Source: MWBF01 sp040772005 | GTDB taxonomy: Bacteria > Chloroflexota > Anaerolineae > CG2-30-64-16 | NCBI GenBank assembly: GCA_040772005.1 | Contig: JAXGYZ010000008.1 | Coordinates: 1-64,000, forward strand | DNA length: 64,000 nucleotides | Direction: 5' to 3' | Part shown: positions 51,043-61,026 of the stretch, piece after piece | Layout of the letters: every line of letters begins with the position of its first letter | Numbering within the stretch: position 1 is the first letter of the stretch | Position numbers and translations under genes: made by a program | Notes under the pieces: generated by a model | Databases searched by the model: none | Seen by the model: the letters and a program-made list of their open reading frames with translations, nothing else | What the model was told of the DNA's origin: nothing

Positions 51043-52119
51043 TCACTCATACCACCCACATTCCTTGATCGTCTCGTACATGACGATGACGTTTTCGACC
51101 GGTGTTTCGGGCAGCAGGTAATCGTGGCTGGGGGAGGCGATGAAGCCGCCGCCCGGCATCATGACGTTGAGCGTGTCGATGGTCAGCTGCCGCGCAGCTT
51201 CGCGCGTCCCTTCGATGAGCGCCTGGCTGTCGATGCAGCCCATGAAGGTCAGCTGGCTGCCGAAGTCGGCCTTGAGGCCGGGCAGGCTCATGCCGGTGCA
51301 GTAGGGCTGGACGGACTGCACGCCGTCCAGCCCAATGGCGATTAGATCGGGCAGGAAGTGGCGGATCGCGCCGTCGCAGTGCAGGATGACGAGCTTGCCG
51401 AACTCGTGGCCCAGGTTCACGAAGCGCGCAAGCTGGGGCAGGATGAAGCGTTGGAACATCTTCGGGCTGACCATCGGGCCGGTCTGCGCGCCGAGGTCGT
51501 TGCCGATGAAGAAGATGTCGATGGCGTCGCCGCTGGCCTCGAAGATGCGGCGGCTGACGTCCAGGTAGTAGTCCGCGCAGTGGCGGAATACCGCCTCCGC
51601 AGCCTCCGGATGGTCGTGCATCAGGAAGATGAGGCCGTCGAAGTCGACCAGGTCGATCGCGTCGTGCCAGAAGGGCGACCAGTCGCCGCCGAGGATGGCA
51701 TACTCGCGATCATACTGCAGCGCATCCGCGCGCACCTGGGAGGGGTCCATCCACTCCGGGTCCGGCCAGGGGTAGGCGTCCACCTCAGCGACGGTCGTTG
51801 CGTGCCGCAGCGGCGCGGTGAGGGGCATCCCATAGCCGTAGCCATAGCGCTCCACGCCGAAGGGCGTGCGATAAGTGGCCTCCGGGTACGTCAGGTTCTT
51901 GGTCGGGTGTGCGTGGTCCGGGCCCGCGTAGCGCGCATAGACGCGGCGGAAATCGTCGCCCAGGTAGACGAGCAGGCTTTCATCGTCGGGTAGGCCAAGA
52001 TACTGGCGGGCCAGCGCCTTCCATTCGGGAGATGCGCCCAGCCAGCACGGCGTCCGATCCGGCTCGCGGTGTGTGCAGGCGGTCAGGACACGCTCGCGGG
52101 AGGAAAGTCTCTTGGTCAT
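51043..52119 (-). CDS. UroD/MtaA-like protein, mixed HxD site
   Basis: A 358-residue member of the same fold family. The ligand block is VILHCDGAIRHFLP (His-x-Asp), and the later block FMGCIDSQALIEG keeps a Cys. It is thus intermediate between the HxC and DxD forms in this window. Three ATGs are crowded at 52119-52128; the one at 52119 (MTKRLSSRERVL) has AGAGG at 9 bases and matches the family start. It is the first gene after LacI in the deoxy-sugar operon. Confidence 0.75.
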   Translation of the reverse strand: MTKRLSSRERVLTACTHREPDRTPCWLGASPEWKALARQYLGLPDDESLLVYLGDDFRRVYARYAGPDHAHPTKNLTYPEATYRTPFGVERYGYGYGMPLTAPLRHATTVAEVDAYPWPDPEWMDPSQVRADALQYDREYAILGGDWSPFWHDAIDLVDFDGLIFLMHDHPEAAEAVFRHCADYYLDVSRRIFEASGDAIDIFFIGNDLGAQTGPMVSPKMFQRFILPQLARFVNLGHEFGKLVILHCDGAIRHFLPDLIAIGLDGVQSVQPYCTGMSLPGLKADFGSQLTFMGCIDSQALIEGTREAARQLTIDTLNVMMPGGGFIASPSHDYLLPETPVENVIVMYETIKECGWYE

Positions 52120-52139
52120 TTCCATCATCCTCTTGTCAA

Positions 52140-52259
52140 CGGGTTGCAGGTTGCAAGTTCTAAGGTTACAGGTTGAGGCTGTACCCCAACCGCCGTTCCT
52201 CAAGCATCAACGTTCAAACCTGCAACCTTCGAACCTTCAACTTTTGAACCTTCAACCAT
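52140..52259. repeat. GGTTGCA/TGCAACC repeat array overlapping the LacI gene end
   Basis: GGTTGCAGGTTGCAAGTT units run from 52140 to about 52176. Complementary TGCAACCTTCGAACCTTCAA units run from about 52208 to 52259. The right arm lies inside the LacI reading frame and encodes its last 18 residues. Confidence 0.8.
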
Positions 52260-53297
52260 CAGCGGCAGCGAGAGCGTTTCTCCGCCTGTACGCAGGCGGC
52301 TGCCGCACGAATGGCGCACTATCAGACGGCACGGCAAGACAATGTGCGCGGGCTGCACGGGGCCTGCCCCTGCCAGACGTTCGAGCAGTAAGCGGGCCGC
52401 GGCGCAGCCCATTTCATATGCAGGCTGCACCGCTACTGTCAGGAACGGGAACAGGTGCGAGGCATCGGCAAAATCATCGAACGCGACAAGCGCGACATCC
52501 TGGGGGATGCGCCGGCCCCCGGCCAGGATCGCGTCGATCACGCCGAGGGCAATCGCGTTGTTCGCCGCAAAAATGGCCGACGGGCAGTTTCCCGCTGCAA
52601 GCAGGCTGCGGGCGAGTGCCTCTCCGGCGCCGGCCTTGAACTGCCCGCGGCGGATCAAGTTGTCGTCTACGGGCATCCCCGCCTGGACGAGCGCCTCGCG
52701 GTAGCCCGTGACGCGGTCTTCGGCGGTGGACGTCGTGGCCGGACCGGAAATGACGGCGATGCGGCGGTGGCCCAGCGCAATGAGATGCTGCACCAGGGCA
52801 CGCGCGCCGCCGGTCGAGTCGCCCAGGACTGCATCCACATCCCAGCCTTCGATGCGACGGTCAACGGTAACTGTCGGCACCCCGCGCTCGCGGAGCACGC
52901 GCAGCGCGGCGGCGTCGTTGTGACAAGGTGCGATGAGTACGCCATCGGCGCGCTGGCTGACGGCCAGTTCCAGGTAGCGTTGCTGTTTCTGGCAGTCCTC
53001 GTCCGTGTTGCAGACGAACACGGCGTAACCAAAGGTTTGGGCGGTGTCCTCGACACCGCGAGCGACGGTCGTCCAGAAGGTGTTGGTGATATCGGGCAGG
53101 AGCAGAGCGAGTGACCGCGTGCGTTTGGAGCGGAGGCTGCGGGCGACGGTGCTCGGCAGATAGCCGAGCTCTGCAATCGCTTGCTCTACCTTCGCGCGCG
53201 TTTCCGGATTGACGTTTGGCGCGCGGTTCATGACGCGCGAAACAGTGACCGGAGAGACACCGGCGCGGCGAGCCACATCGATGATCGTGGTCAACAC
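52200..53297 (-). CDS. LacI-family transcriptional regulator
   Basis: A 365-residue repressor. The helix-turn-helix is TIIDVARRAGVSPVTVSRVMN (residues 3-23), with the hinge GYLPSTVARSLRSKRT and a periplasmic-binding-type sensor domain with DITNTFWTTVARGVED. The sensor is expected to bind a sugar. The C-terminal tail (VEGSKVEGSKVAGLNVDA) is encoded by an intergenic repeat and is not part of the family fold. The gene is transcribed from a strong promoter whose downstream region holds a LacI-type half-site. It heads the fucose/rhamnose-type operon. Confidence 0.9.
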   Translation of the reverse strand: MLTTIIDVARRAGVSPVTVSRVMNRAPNVNPETRAKVEQAIAELGYLPSTVARSLRSKRTRSLALLLPDITNTFWTTVARGVEDTAQTFGYAVFVCNTDEDCQKQQRYLELAVSQRADGVLIAPCHNDAAALRVLRERGVPTVTVDRRIEGWDVDAVLGDSTGGARALVQHLIALGHRRIAVISGPATTSTAEDRVTGYREALVQAGMPVDDNLIRRGQFKAGAGEALARSLLAAGNCPSAIFAANNAIALGVIDAILAGGRRIPQDVALVAFDDFADASHLFPFLTVAVQPAYEMGCAAARLLLERLAGAGPVQPAHIVLPCRLIVRHSCGSRLRTGGETLSLPLMVEGSKVEGSKVAGLNVDA

Positions 53298-53383
53298 TCC
53301 TCCTCGAGCGGCGCAAGCGGATAGTCAGTCGGTAGTGGTCGGGCAAGTCTGGAGCATGCTACGCGCGTGATACGCATATCATG

Positions 53384-53429
53384 AAATCGTTTCCGCGTCG
53401 ATTGTAACGCACGGCGGAAGGCATGTCAA
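53384..53429 (-). promoter_or_regulatory. Promoter and LacI-type operator of the deoxy-sugar operon
   Basis: Minus strand: TTGACA (53424-53429), 17-bp spacer, TACAAT (53401-53406), close to consensus. AAATCGTTTC on the plus strand (53384-53393) carries a full CGTTTC half-site and a degenerate partner around the central CG typical of LacI operators. It covers about +8 to +17, so the regulator may repress its own operon. A second small inverted repeat, GATA/TATC, lies at 53369-53380. Confidence 0.6.
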
Positions 53430-53461
53430 ATTGCCGTGAGCGCGCGGGCGCGTTTCATACT

Positions 53462-53602
53462 GGGGGCGAACGCGGCCATCGCGCATACGCGAATGGCGCT
53501 GCGGCGCTGGGCACGGATACACGAATATCCCGCCGCGGCGCACACGATTCGCGTATTCGTGGCGCGTCAGCGCATTCGTTGATCCGCGCTGGCCGCGCCC
53601 CC
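53462..53602. repeat. Decayed CGCGAAT/ATTCGTG palindromic element
   Basis: GGGGGCG...GCGGCC on the left is complementary to GGCCGCGCCCCC on the right, and ACGGATACACGAATA faces GCGTATTCGTGG inside. This looks like an old palindromic repeat of the type found between genes. It occupies most of the 490-bp divergent gap; no gene is seen there. Confidence 0.6.
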
Positions 53603-53677
53603 AACGTGAAACGCACCCTGAGCGCGCGGCGGGACAGCCTGAGTGCTTGCCCCAGGTAATCTATCGGGTTCGTGGCA

Positions 53678-53717
53678 GGCGCAGGTGCGCCCGATCATCC
53701 ACGGGCGCACCTGCGCC
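53678..53717. repeat. Perfect 16-bp hairpin upstream of U32 gene
   Basis: GGCGCAGGTGCGCCCG pairs perfectly with its complement around an 8-base loop. It ends 18 bases before the -35 box of the plus-strand promoter. It may insulate the divergent operons. Confidence 0.75.
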
Positions 53718-53735
53718 ACCTACAAACCAACGAGC

Positions 53736-53764
53736 TTGGCGGTTGTCGCGTACTGTGCTATGTT
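53736..53764 (+). promoter_or_regulatory. Promoter of the U32-uvrA block
   Basis: TTGGCG (53736-53741), 17-bp spacer and TATGTT (53759-53764), followed 23 bases later by the start codon with AAGGAGG. Confidence 0.5.
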
Positions 53765-53787
53765 TCGGGGCACCAAGGAGGTGCCAC

Positions 53788-54720
53788 ATGACTCATGCCC
53801 AGGACATCCTGACCGCGCTGGGGCTGCCGCCCGGCGACCGGCACGACCTGCCCACATCCGCAAAGCGGTTCGGGGATGGCGCGCACTATCGCATCGAGAT
53901 TCCGAGCGTCGAGGGGCCGGAGGCGCTGGCTGCGGTGCTGGATGAGGCCGAGCGCCGCCGCGTGCCTGTCCAGCGTATCTCACAGGGCAGCGGCATGATG
54001 CTGCTGACCGACGCGGAGATCCGCGAGATGGCGCGGCTGGGTCACGCGGCGGGCATCGAAGTGTGCCTGTTCGTGGGGCCGCGCGCAGGGTGGGACGGCG
54101 GCGCACAGCCACTGACGCCCGACGGCAAGCAGTTTGGCTGGCGTCACCTGGGCATGGACCAGCTTGCGTATGCGCTGGCTGACGTGCTGCGCGGGGTGGA
54201 GCAGGGCATCCGCAGCATCCTCGTGGCCGACGAGGGGTTGTTGTGGGTAGCCGGCCAGGCGAAGGCGCGCGGCCTGCTGCCTGCGGACCTGGTCATCAAG
54301 GCATCAGCGGTCATGGGCTCGACGGCCAACCCCGTCAGCGTGCAGATGCTCGAACAGGCCGGGCTGACGACGGTTAATGTGGCCTCCGATATCTCGCTGG
54401 CGAAGCTGGCGGCCCTGCGGCAGGTCGTGGACCTGCCGGTGGACCTGTATATCGAAGGGCCGGACGGCCTGGGCGGGTTCATGCGCTATTACGAGGTGCC
54501 CGAGTTGGTGCGGGTGGGCGCGCCGCTCTATCTCAAGTTCGGGTTGCGCAATGCGCCGAACATCTATCCCAGCGGCCTCCACCTCCAGGCCGCGGCGGTC
54601 GCCACCGGCCGCGAGCGCGTGCGCCGCGCCGCGATCGCGCTGGAACTGCTGGCCCGGTCGGGCGCAGAGTATCGTACTTCGGAGCGTGGAGCCGTGGGTC
54701 TGGGCGTGCCGGTCATCTGA
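53788..54720 (+). CDS. U32-peptidase-like family protein
   Basis: A 310-residue TIM-barrel-like protein resembling the family annotated as U32 peptidases in Actinobacteria and Chloroflexota. Blocks are HYRIEIPSVEGPEALAAVLD, VPVQRISQGSGMMLLTDAEI and IYPSGLHLQ near the end. The cysteines used by classical U32 (YhbU/YegQ) proteins are not obvious, so peptidase activity is doubtful. The start at 53788 has a perfect AAGGAGG. It precedes uvrA by 38 bases and may share its transcript. Confidence 0.65.
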   Translation: MTHAQDILTALGLPPGDRHDLPTSAKRFGDGAHYRIEIPSVEGPEALAAVLDEAERRRVPVQRISQGSGMMLLTDAEIREMARLGHAAGIEVCLFVGPRAGWDGGAQPLTPDGKQFGWRHLGMDQLAYALADVLRGVEQGIRSILVADEGLLWVAGQAKARGLLPADLVIKASAVMGSTANPVSVQMLEQAGLTTVNVASDISLAKLAALRQVVDLPVDLYIEGPDGLGGFMRYYEVPELVRVGAPLYLKFGLRNAPNIYPSGLHLQAAAVATGRERVRRAAIALELLARSGAEYRTSERGAVGLGVPVI

Positions 54721-54758
54721 ACTGCCAGCAGCATCATCCGGGTGTCAGAGGTTCTGGG

Positions 54759-57488
54759 ATGTCTGAAATCACGATTCGCGGCGCGCGGCTGCACAACCTC
54801 AAGAACGTCACGCTGACGATCCCCAAGAACAAGCTGGTGGTCTTCACCGGCGTGTCGGGGTCGGGCAAGTCTACCCTGGCCTTCGATACGCTGCACATGG
54901 AGGGCCAACGGCAGTACCTCGAGTCGCTCGGCATGGTGACTTACGGCAGCAAACCGTCCGTCGATAGCATCACCGGCCTGTCACCTTCGATCAGCGTGGA
55001 CCAGGGACTCACCAACCGCTCGCCGCGCTCGACGGTCGGTACGGCTACAGAGGTCTTCACCTACCTGCGCGTGCTCTACGCGCGTGTAGGCCACCGGCCC
55101 TGCCCGCGGTGCGGCGCAGATGTCCCGCCCGACCACGAAGGCGGCTACGAGGGGCTATGGGACGAGGAGTCAGACGAGCTGACTGAGTCAGACGGATTGA
55201 CCGAGACGGGCGATTCGACCTCAGCGAGTGAACTGCCCGAAGCGGACGGCGAGTGGGTGGCGTGCCCGCACTGCGGCGCGCGGCTGCCGGCTATGAACAT
55301 GGCGCACTTCTCGTTCAACAAGCCGGCCGGCGCGTGCCCAACCTGCACGGGGTTGGGCGCGGTCTACACGGCAGATATTACCCGCCTGCTGGATGAGGAT
55401 AAGAGCCTCCTGGACGGCGCGGTGACCGGCTGGAACAAGGCGGCCATTCCGTATTACACGCAGACGTTGCAGTCCGCCGCTCACTACTACGGCTTTGCGT
55501 TTGACCCCGCGATCCCCGTGCGCGACCTCGGCCCGGTGCAGCGCGACTTGCTGCTGTACGGCGCGACCGGCGAAGCGTTTCGGCAGCATTTCCCCGGCGT
55601 TGAGCCGCCGTCCACGGTCGCAAAGGGTCGTTTCGAGGGCCTTGTCACGAACCTGCTGCGCCGCCATGCGGAACGTGCGAGCGATACGGAGTATCGGGAG
55701 AAGCTCGAGCGCACCCTGGTGCAGACGACCTGCCCGGATTGCCGCGGCGCGCGGCTGCGGCCGGAGTCGCGTGCGGTCACGGTGCTGGGCCGCCACCTGG
55801 TGCGGGATACGATGCATCCTGAGCGGAGGGCGTCGCGGCCAAGCGAAGCTTGGCTGAGACGCACGCAGTCGAAGGATGCTCCACCCCCTGATGAAGAAGC
55901 CATCGCCCGGCTGTCGTTCCTCCAACTGGCTGAGTGGATCGAGGGCTTGCAGGACGGGCTGCCGCCGGAGGACTGGCTGGTCGCAGAGCCGATCGTGACC
56001 GACCTGCGCGAGCGCGTGCGGCGGCTCGTGGAGGTGGGCCTGGGCTATCTGACGTTGGAGCGGGCCGCGCCTTCCCTGTCGGCGGGCGAGGGCCAGCGAT
56101 TGCGGCTGGCCGCGCTGCTCGGTTCCGGCCTGACCGGCGTGCTCTATGTGCTGGACGAGCCGACCATCGGCCTGCACCCGCGCGACACCCCGCGGCTGGT
56201 CGGCATGCTGAGGGCGCTGCGCGACCTGGGCAACACCGTCTTGCTCATCGAGCACGACCTGGAGATGATCGCCGCGGCGGACTGGGTGGTGGATTTCGGG
56301 CCGGGCGGCGGTCGCAACGGCGGCCAGGTCATCGCGCAGGGCACGCCGGAGCAGGTCGCCGCGAATCCGGAGTCGCTGACGGGGCGCTACCTGAGCGGAG
56401 CGAGTGTTACTGAGGTTCCCGCGGTGCGCCGCCGACCGCAGGGCGGGCCGGATGCTGGCCCGTGGTTGACCGTCCACGGCGCACGGGAGCATAACCTGCA
56501 AGATATCACCGTCCGGTTCCCTCTGCGCAGCCAGGACGGGACCGGTATGCTCGTGGCTGTCACGGGCGTCGCGGGATCGGGCAAGTCGTCGCTGATGTTC
56601 GACATCCTGGACCGGGCCGCGCGGCAGCGGTTCTTCGGTGCGTCCGCAGCACCGGGCGCGCACGACCGCATCACCGGCTGGGAGCACCTGGACAAGGTCA
56701 TCACCATCGACCAGACCCCCCTTGGGCGGAGCACGCGCTCCAACGCGGCGACGTACACCGATGCGTTTACACCTATCCGCGAGACCTTCGCGGCCCAGCC
56801 GGCTGCCCGCGCACGGGGGTTGACCGCGCAGCACTTCTCGTTTAATGTGGCCGGCGGGCGCTGCGAGCGGTGCGAAGGCGCAGGGGTGCTGGCCGTGGAG
56901 ATGCACTTCCTGTCCGACGTGCTGGTGCGCTGTCCGGCGTGTCATGGCCGGCGCTACCGCCGCGAGGTGCTGGAAGTCAAGTACGCAGGCGATACCGGAC
57001 GCGGCTACGATATCTCCGAGGTGTTGAACCTGACCATCGCAGAGGCGCTGGCGCTGTTCGAGGAGGTGCCGGCGGCGAGGGCGCGGCTGGCGTTGATGGT
57101 CGAGACGGGCCTGGGCTATCTCCAGCTTGGGCAGCCCGCCTCGACCTTCTCGGGGGGCGAGGCGCAGCGCGTGAAGCTGGCGCGGGAACTGGCGCGGCGC
57201 GGGACCGGCCGCACCCTCTACCTGCTGGACGAGCCGACGACGGGGCTGCATCCTGCGGATACGGCCCACCTGCTGCGCCTGCTGCAGCGACTGGTCGATG
57301 CGGGCAACACGGTCGTCGTCATCGAGCACAACCTGGACGTCGTCAAGGTGGCCGACTGGGTGGTGGACCTGGGGCCGGAGGGCGGTGCAGCCGGCGGGCG
57401 GGTCATCGCGGAGGGCCCGCCGGAGGTCGTCGCGGAGACGCCGGGCTCGCACACCGGTGCGCTGCTGCGCGCTATGGTTGCAAGTTAG
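54759..57488 (+). CDS. uvrA: UvrA paralogue (excinuclease ABC subunit A-like)
   Basis: A 909-residue ABC ATPase with two nucleotide-binding domains: Walker A GVSGSGKSTLA and GVAGSGKSSLM, signatures LSAGEGQRLRLA and FSGGEAQRVKLA, Walker B LYVLDEPTIGLHP and LYLLDEPTTGLHP. Zinc fingers are visible as CPRCGAD...CPHCG, CPTCTG, CPDCRG and CERCEG...CPACHG. An acidic, Ser/Thr/Glu-rich insert (about residues 130-165) lies between the first two pairs. Residues about 352-374 are encoded by an inserted palindromic repeat. The family form is UvrA2-like (shorter than UvrA, often linked to drug resistance). The last residues VAS and the stop come from another repeat. Confidence 0.9.
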   Translation: MSEITIRGARLHNLKNVTLTIPKNKLVVFTGVSGSGKSTLAFDTLHMEGQRQYLESLGMVTYGSKPSVDSITGLSPSISVDQGLTNRSPRSTVGTATEVFTYLRVLYARVGHRPCPRCGADVPPDHEGGYEGLWDEESDELTESDGLTETGDSTSASELPEADGEWVACPHCGARLPAMNMAHFSFNKPAGACPTCTGLGAVYTADITRLLDEDKSLLDGAVTGWNKAAIPYYTQTLQSAAHYYGFAFDPAIPVRDLGPVQRDLLLYGATGEAFRQHFPGVEPPSTVAKGRFEGLVTNLLRRHAERASDTEYREKLERTLVQTTCPDCRGARLRPESRAVTVLGRHLVRDTMHPERRASRPSEAWLRRTQSKDAPPPDEEAIARLSFLQLAEWIEGLQDGLPPEDWLVAEPIVTDLRERVRRLVEVGLGYLTLERAAPSLSAGEGQRLRLAALLGSGLTGVLYVLDEPTIGLHPRDTPRLVGMLRALRDLGNTVLLIEHDLEMIAAADWVVDFGPGGGRNGGQVIAQGTPEQVAANPESLTGRYLSGASVTEVPAVRRRPQGGPDAGPWLTVHGAREHNLQDITVRFPLRSQDGTGMLVAVTGVAGSGKSSLMFDILDRAARQRFFGASAAPGAHDRITGWEHLDKVITIDQTPLGRSTRSNAATYTDAFTPIRETFAAQPAARARGLTAQHFSFNVAGGRCERCEGAGVLAVEMHFLSDVLVRCPACHGRRYRREVLEVKYAGDTGRGYDISEVLNLTIAEALALFEEVPAARARLALMVETGLGYLQLGQPASTFSGGEAQRVKLARELARRGTGRTLYLLDEPTTGLHPADTAHLLRLLQRLVDAGNTVVVIEHNLDVVKVADWVVDLGPEGGAAGGRVIAEGPPEVVAETPGSHTGALLRAMVAS
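55814..55879. repeat. Palindromic repeat inserted in frame in uvrA
   Basis: GCATCCTGAGCGGAG (55814-55828) faces CGCAGTCGAAGGATGC (55864-55879), with a perfect inner hairpin GCCAAGC-GAA-GCTTGGC (55838-55854). The element is 66 bases, exactly 22 codons, so the frame continues. Confidence 0.75.
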
Positions 57489-57577
57489 CAGGTTGAAGGT
57501 TGCAAGTTGAGGTTCCCAGCGAAACCTGTAACCTTGGACCTGCAACCTGCGAACCTGCAACCTGCGAACCTGCAACC
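57482..57577. repeat. GGTTGCA/TGCAACC repeat array
   Basis: AAGTTAGCAGGTTGAAGGTT units on the left face ACCTGCAACCTGCGAACC units on the right. It fills the gap between the convergent uvrA and aldo/keto-reductase-like genes and holds the uvrA stop codon. Same family as 16927 and 52140. Confidence 0.8.
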
Positions 57578-57582
57578 GGTCA

Positions 57583-58422
57583 TCAGCCCGTGATTACGCG
57601 CTTGCTGCGCGTGGTCTGGAGCGCGTTCTCAGGCAGGCGGCGGTTGAGAAAGTCCAGCGACAGCTCGATGGATTCGCGCGCCTCGTCCGGTGTGGTTGTC
57701 CCGAGGGTGACCATGTCGCAGTCACGGATGGTGTTCCAGACATAGGCCAGGCCGACCGGCGGGAGCAGCCGCCCCGCCGCGAGCGGCTTGATGGTCATCA
57801 CGGGCTTCTTCGCGTTGCGGATGAGCCGCATCACCCAGTCCACCTCGACCTGCATCAGGAAGCCGATGGCGTTGTAGATCTGGATGTACGTCTCAATGTC
57901 CACGCCGGTCTCGTCCGCAATGGTGATGGTCTCCGGCGCGTGCGTGGACAGGCCCGGAATCATGCCCCGTTCACGGATCATCTTGCTGTACTTGTCCATA
58001 TCGCGCAGCTTGCGGTGCATCCGGTCGAGCAGCGCGTCGGTCATGCCCTGGTGCGGCATGCAGAAGGTCGCGCCCATGCGCATGCACAGGTCGAATACGC
58101 GCTGCGGGTCAAGCTCCTCCGGCCCGTCGGGCAGGATGTTGAACCAGGGCGTCAGGACGAGAATGACCTTGCGGCCCGTGCGCTGCTGCGCTTCCTGGAT
58201 GCCGTCGATCAACATCTGATTCTGCGGCCCCATGACCGTGTCCACGCCGTAGCTCAGGAACACTTCGAGGATATCCGCGATGCTGTCGCGGGTCTGGTAA
58301 TTCTTGATGAAGCGGTCCTTTGCCGCGCTCGTGTGCGAGTAACCGAGGAACCAGTTGGTGCCGGCAATCAAGCGTGAGACGGACACGCCGCCGACCGTCG
58401 TGCGGGGAAAGAGATCAGGCAT
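57583..58422 (-). CDS. Aldo/keto-reductase-like TIM-barrel protein
   Basis: A 279-residue protein starting VGGVSVSRLIAGTNWF, which resembles the first strand of aldo/keto reductases. The C-terminal block TLGTTTPDEARESIELSLDF matches the NADP-binding end. However, the catalytic Tyr/Lys tetrad is not clear: the usual SYG...D segment is YGVDTVMG. Specialised forms without activity occur. It starts after a GGGAGG and lies 20 bases past the dehydratase gene. Confidence 0.5.
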   Translation of the reverse strand: MPDLFPRTTVGGVSVSRLIAGTNWFLGYSHTSAAKDRFIKNYQTRDSIADILEVFLSYGVDTVMGPQNQMLIDGIQEAQQRTGRKVILVLTPWFNILPDGPEELDPQRVFDLCMRMGATFCMPHQGMTDALLDRMHRKLRDMDKYSKMIRERGMIPGLSTHAPETITIADETGVDIETYIQIYNAIGFLMQVEVDWVMRLIRNAKKPVMTIKPLAAGRLLPPVGLAYVWNTIRDCDMVTLGTTTPDEARESIELSLDFLNRRLPENALQTTRSKRVITG

Positions 58423-58442
58423 CGATACCTCCCAAAACTATG

Positions 58443-59648
58443 TCAGGGGCGCGCGGGCGTGCCGTCGGGCAGGCGCGTCTGGGTCCACCATTCGATTTCG
58501 TCGGTACAAGGATAGCGCGCGGCCAGCTTCTCGTCAATGTCGATGCCCAGGCCGGGCCGGTCGTTGCCGTACATATAGCCATCCCGCACGACCGGCAGCC
58601 CCGGGAACATCTCATAGACCAGGTCCGGGAAGCGGCACCACTCCTGGATGCCGAAGTTCGGCGCCCACAGGTCGAGGTGCAGGTTGGCCGCATGGCCGAC
58701 CGGCGACACATCGCCCGGCCCGTGCCACGCGGTCTTGACCCCGTGGGCGTTGGCGAGGATGGCGGCGTTGCGCGCGGGCGTGATGCCGCCCATGTCGCTG
58801 CAGTGCATCCGGATGAAGTCGATGAGCCGCTCGGTGATGAGGGGCTGCCACTCGCGCGGGTTGACGAACAACTCGCCCATCGCCAGCCGGGTTGCGCACT
58901 GCCCGCGCATCATGCGGAACCAGTCGATATCCTCCGGCGCCAGCGCATCCTCGAGGAAGAAGAGGTTGAACGGCTCAACGTCCTTCGCAAAGCGGACCGC
59001 GTCGATGGGCTGGAGCCGCTCGTGGATATCGTGCAGCAGTTCCACCTCGTCGCCCACGGCGGTGCGGATATGCTCCATCATGCGCAGCATATTGCGGCAG
59101 TAGTCCCGCGGGTCGTAGTATGCGCCCGGAGGCGCGCCTTCCGGCGGGTGGAGGATGCTGGTCTTGCCGCCGTAGCCGCCCATCTGGACGCGGATGTGGC
59201 GGTAGCCCTGCTCCATGAGGCGGCGGACGTTATCCTCCACCTCTTGCGGGTCACGGCCATCCGCATGGCTGTACACCGCCGCGCCCTCCCGGCACTTGCC
59301 GCCGAGCAGCTCGTAGACCGGCATGCCGGCGAGCTTGCCCTTGATATCCCACAGTGCCTGCTCGATGCCGGAGATGGCGTTGTTGAGCACCGGCCCGTTG
59401 CGCCAGTACGAGTGGACCATCGCCATCTGCCAGAATTCCTCGATGCGCGAGACATCGCGGCCGATGGCGAAGGGCTTCAGGTGGTGCTCCAGCGCGGCCG
59501 CGACCGCGTGCCAGCGCTGGGTGAAGGTCGCGCAGCCCAGCCCGTATAGTCCGGGCTCCGACGTGATGACCTTGACGACGATCAGTCGCGAACCTGCCGG
59601 CTGGGTGAGAATGACCTTGATATCGGTGATGGTGATGGGTTTGGGCAT
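58443..59648 (-). CDS. ManD/RspA-type enolase-superfamily dehydratase
   Basis: A 401-residue member of the enolase superfamily (mandelate racemase subgroup), with the length of D-mannonate dehydratases (about 400). Blocks include SGIEQALWDIKGKLAGMPVY, and the metal block LLHDIHERLQP with D-x-H as in ManD, then FLEDALAPEDIDW and LAMGELFVNPREW supplying the other Glu ligands. A catalytic His region is AWHGPGDVSPVGHAAN. The true substrate may be another acid sugar; many RspA members are poor on mannonate. AAGGA precedes the start. Confidence 0.85.
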   Translation of the reverse strand: MPKPITITDIKVILTQPAGSRLIVVKVITSEPGLYGLGCATFTQRWHAVAAALEHHLKPFAIGRDVSRIEEFWQMAMVHSYWRNGPVLNNAISGIEQALWDIKGKLAGMPVYELLGGKCREGAAVYSHADGRDPQEVEDNVRRLMEQGYRHIRVQMGGYGGKTSILHPPEGAPPGAYYDPRDYCRNMLRMMEHIRTAVGDEVELLHDIHERLQPIDAVRFAKDVEPFNLFFLEDALAPEDIDWFRMMRGQCATRLAMGELFVNPREWQPLITERLIDFIRMHCSDMGGITPARNAAILANAHGVKTAWHGPGDVSPVGHAANLHLDLWAPNFGIQEWCRFPDLVYEMFPGLPVVRDGYMYGNDRPGLGIDIDEKLAARYPCTDEIEWWTQTRLPDGTPARP

Positions 59649-59655
59649 GGGGGTC

Positions 59656-59715
59656 CTTTACTCGTTACTCCTTACTCGTTACTCGTTCTCCTAATAAGTA
59701 ACGAGTAACGAGTAA
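59656..59715. repeat. GAGTAACGAGTAA repeat array
   Basis: TTTACTCGTTACTCCTTACT on the left and AAGTAACGAGTAACGAGTAA on the right, forming a hairpin between the ATPase and dehydratase genes. Confidence 0.8.
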
Positions 59716-59718
59716 TCG

Positions 59719-60939
<1,221 letters not shown>

Positions 60940-60976
60940 TGAGTTGTCTGAGTGCCTTTCAGGGAGCTATGCACGG

Positions 60977-60998
60977 CCATCGGAGGCAGGTCCGATGG
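60977..60998. repeat. Hairpin upstream of the ATPase gene
   Basis: CCATCGGA pairs perfectly with TCCGATGG around the loop GGCAGG, between the kinase stop and the ATPase start. Confidence 0.65.
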
Positions 60999-61026
60999 GC
61001 AGACGCCCCAGCTTCCGGCTTCCGGC

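Noticed and set aside
55221..57575. 784-codon open frame on the minus strand opposite uvrA
   Set aside because: It lies wholly antisense to a protein with intact Walker, signature and zinc motifs. The high GC content produces long open antisense frames. No family features.
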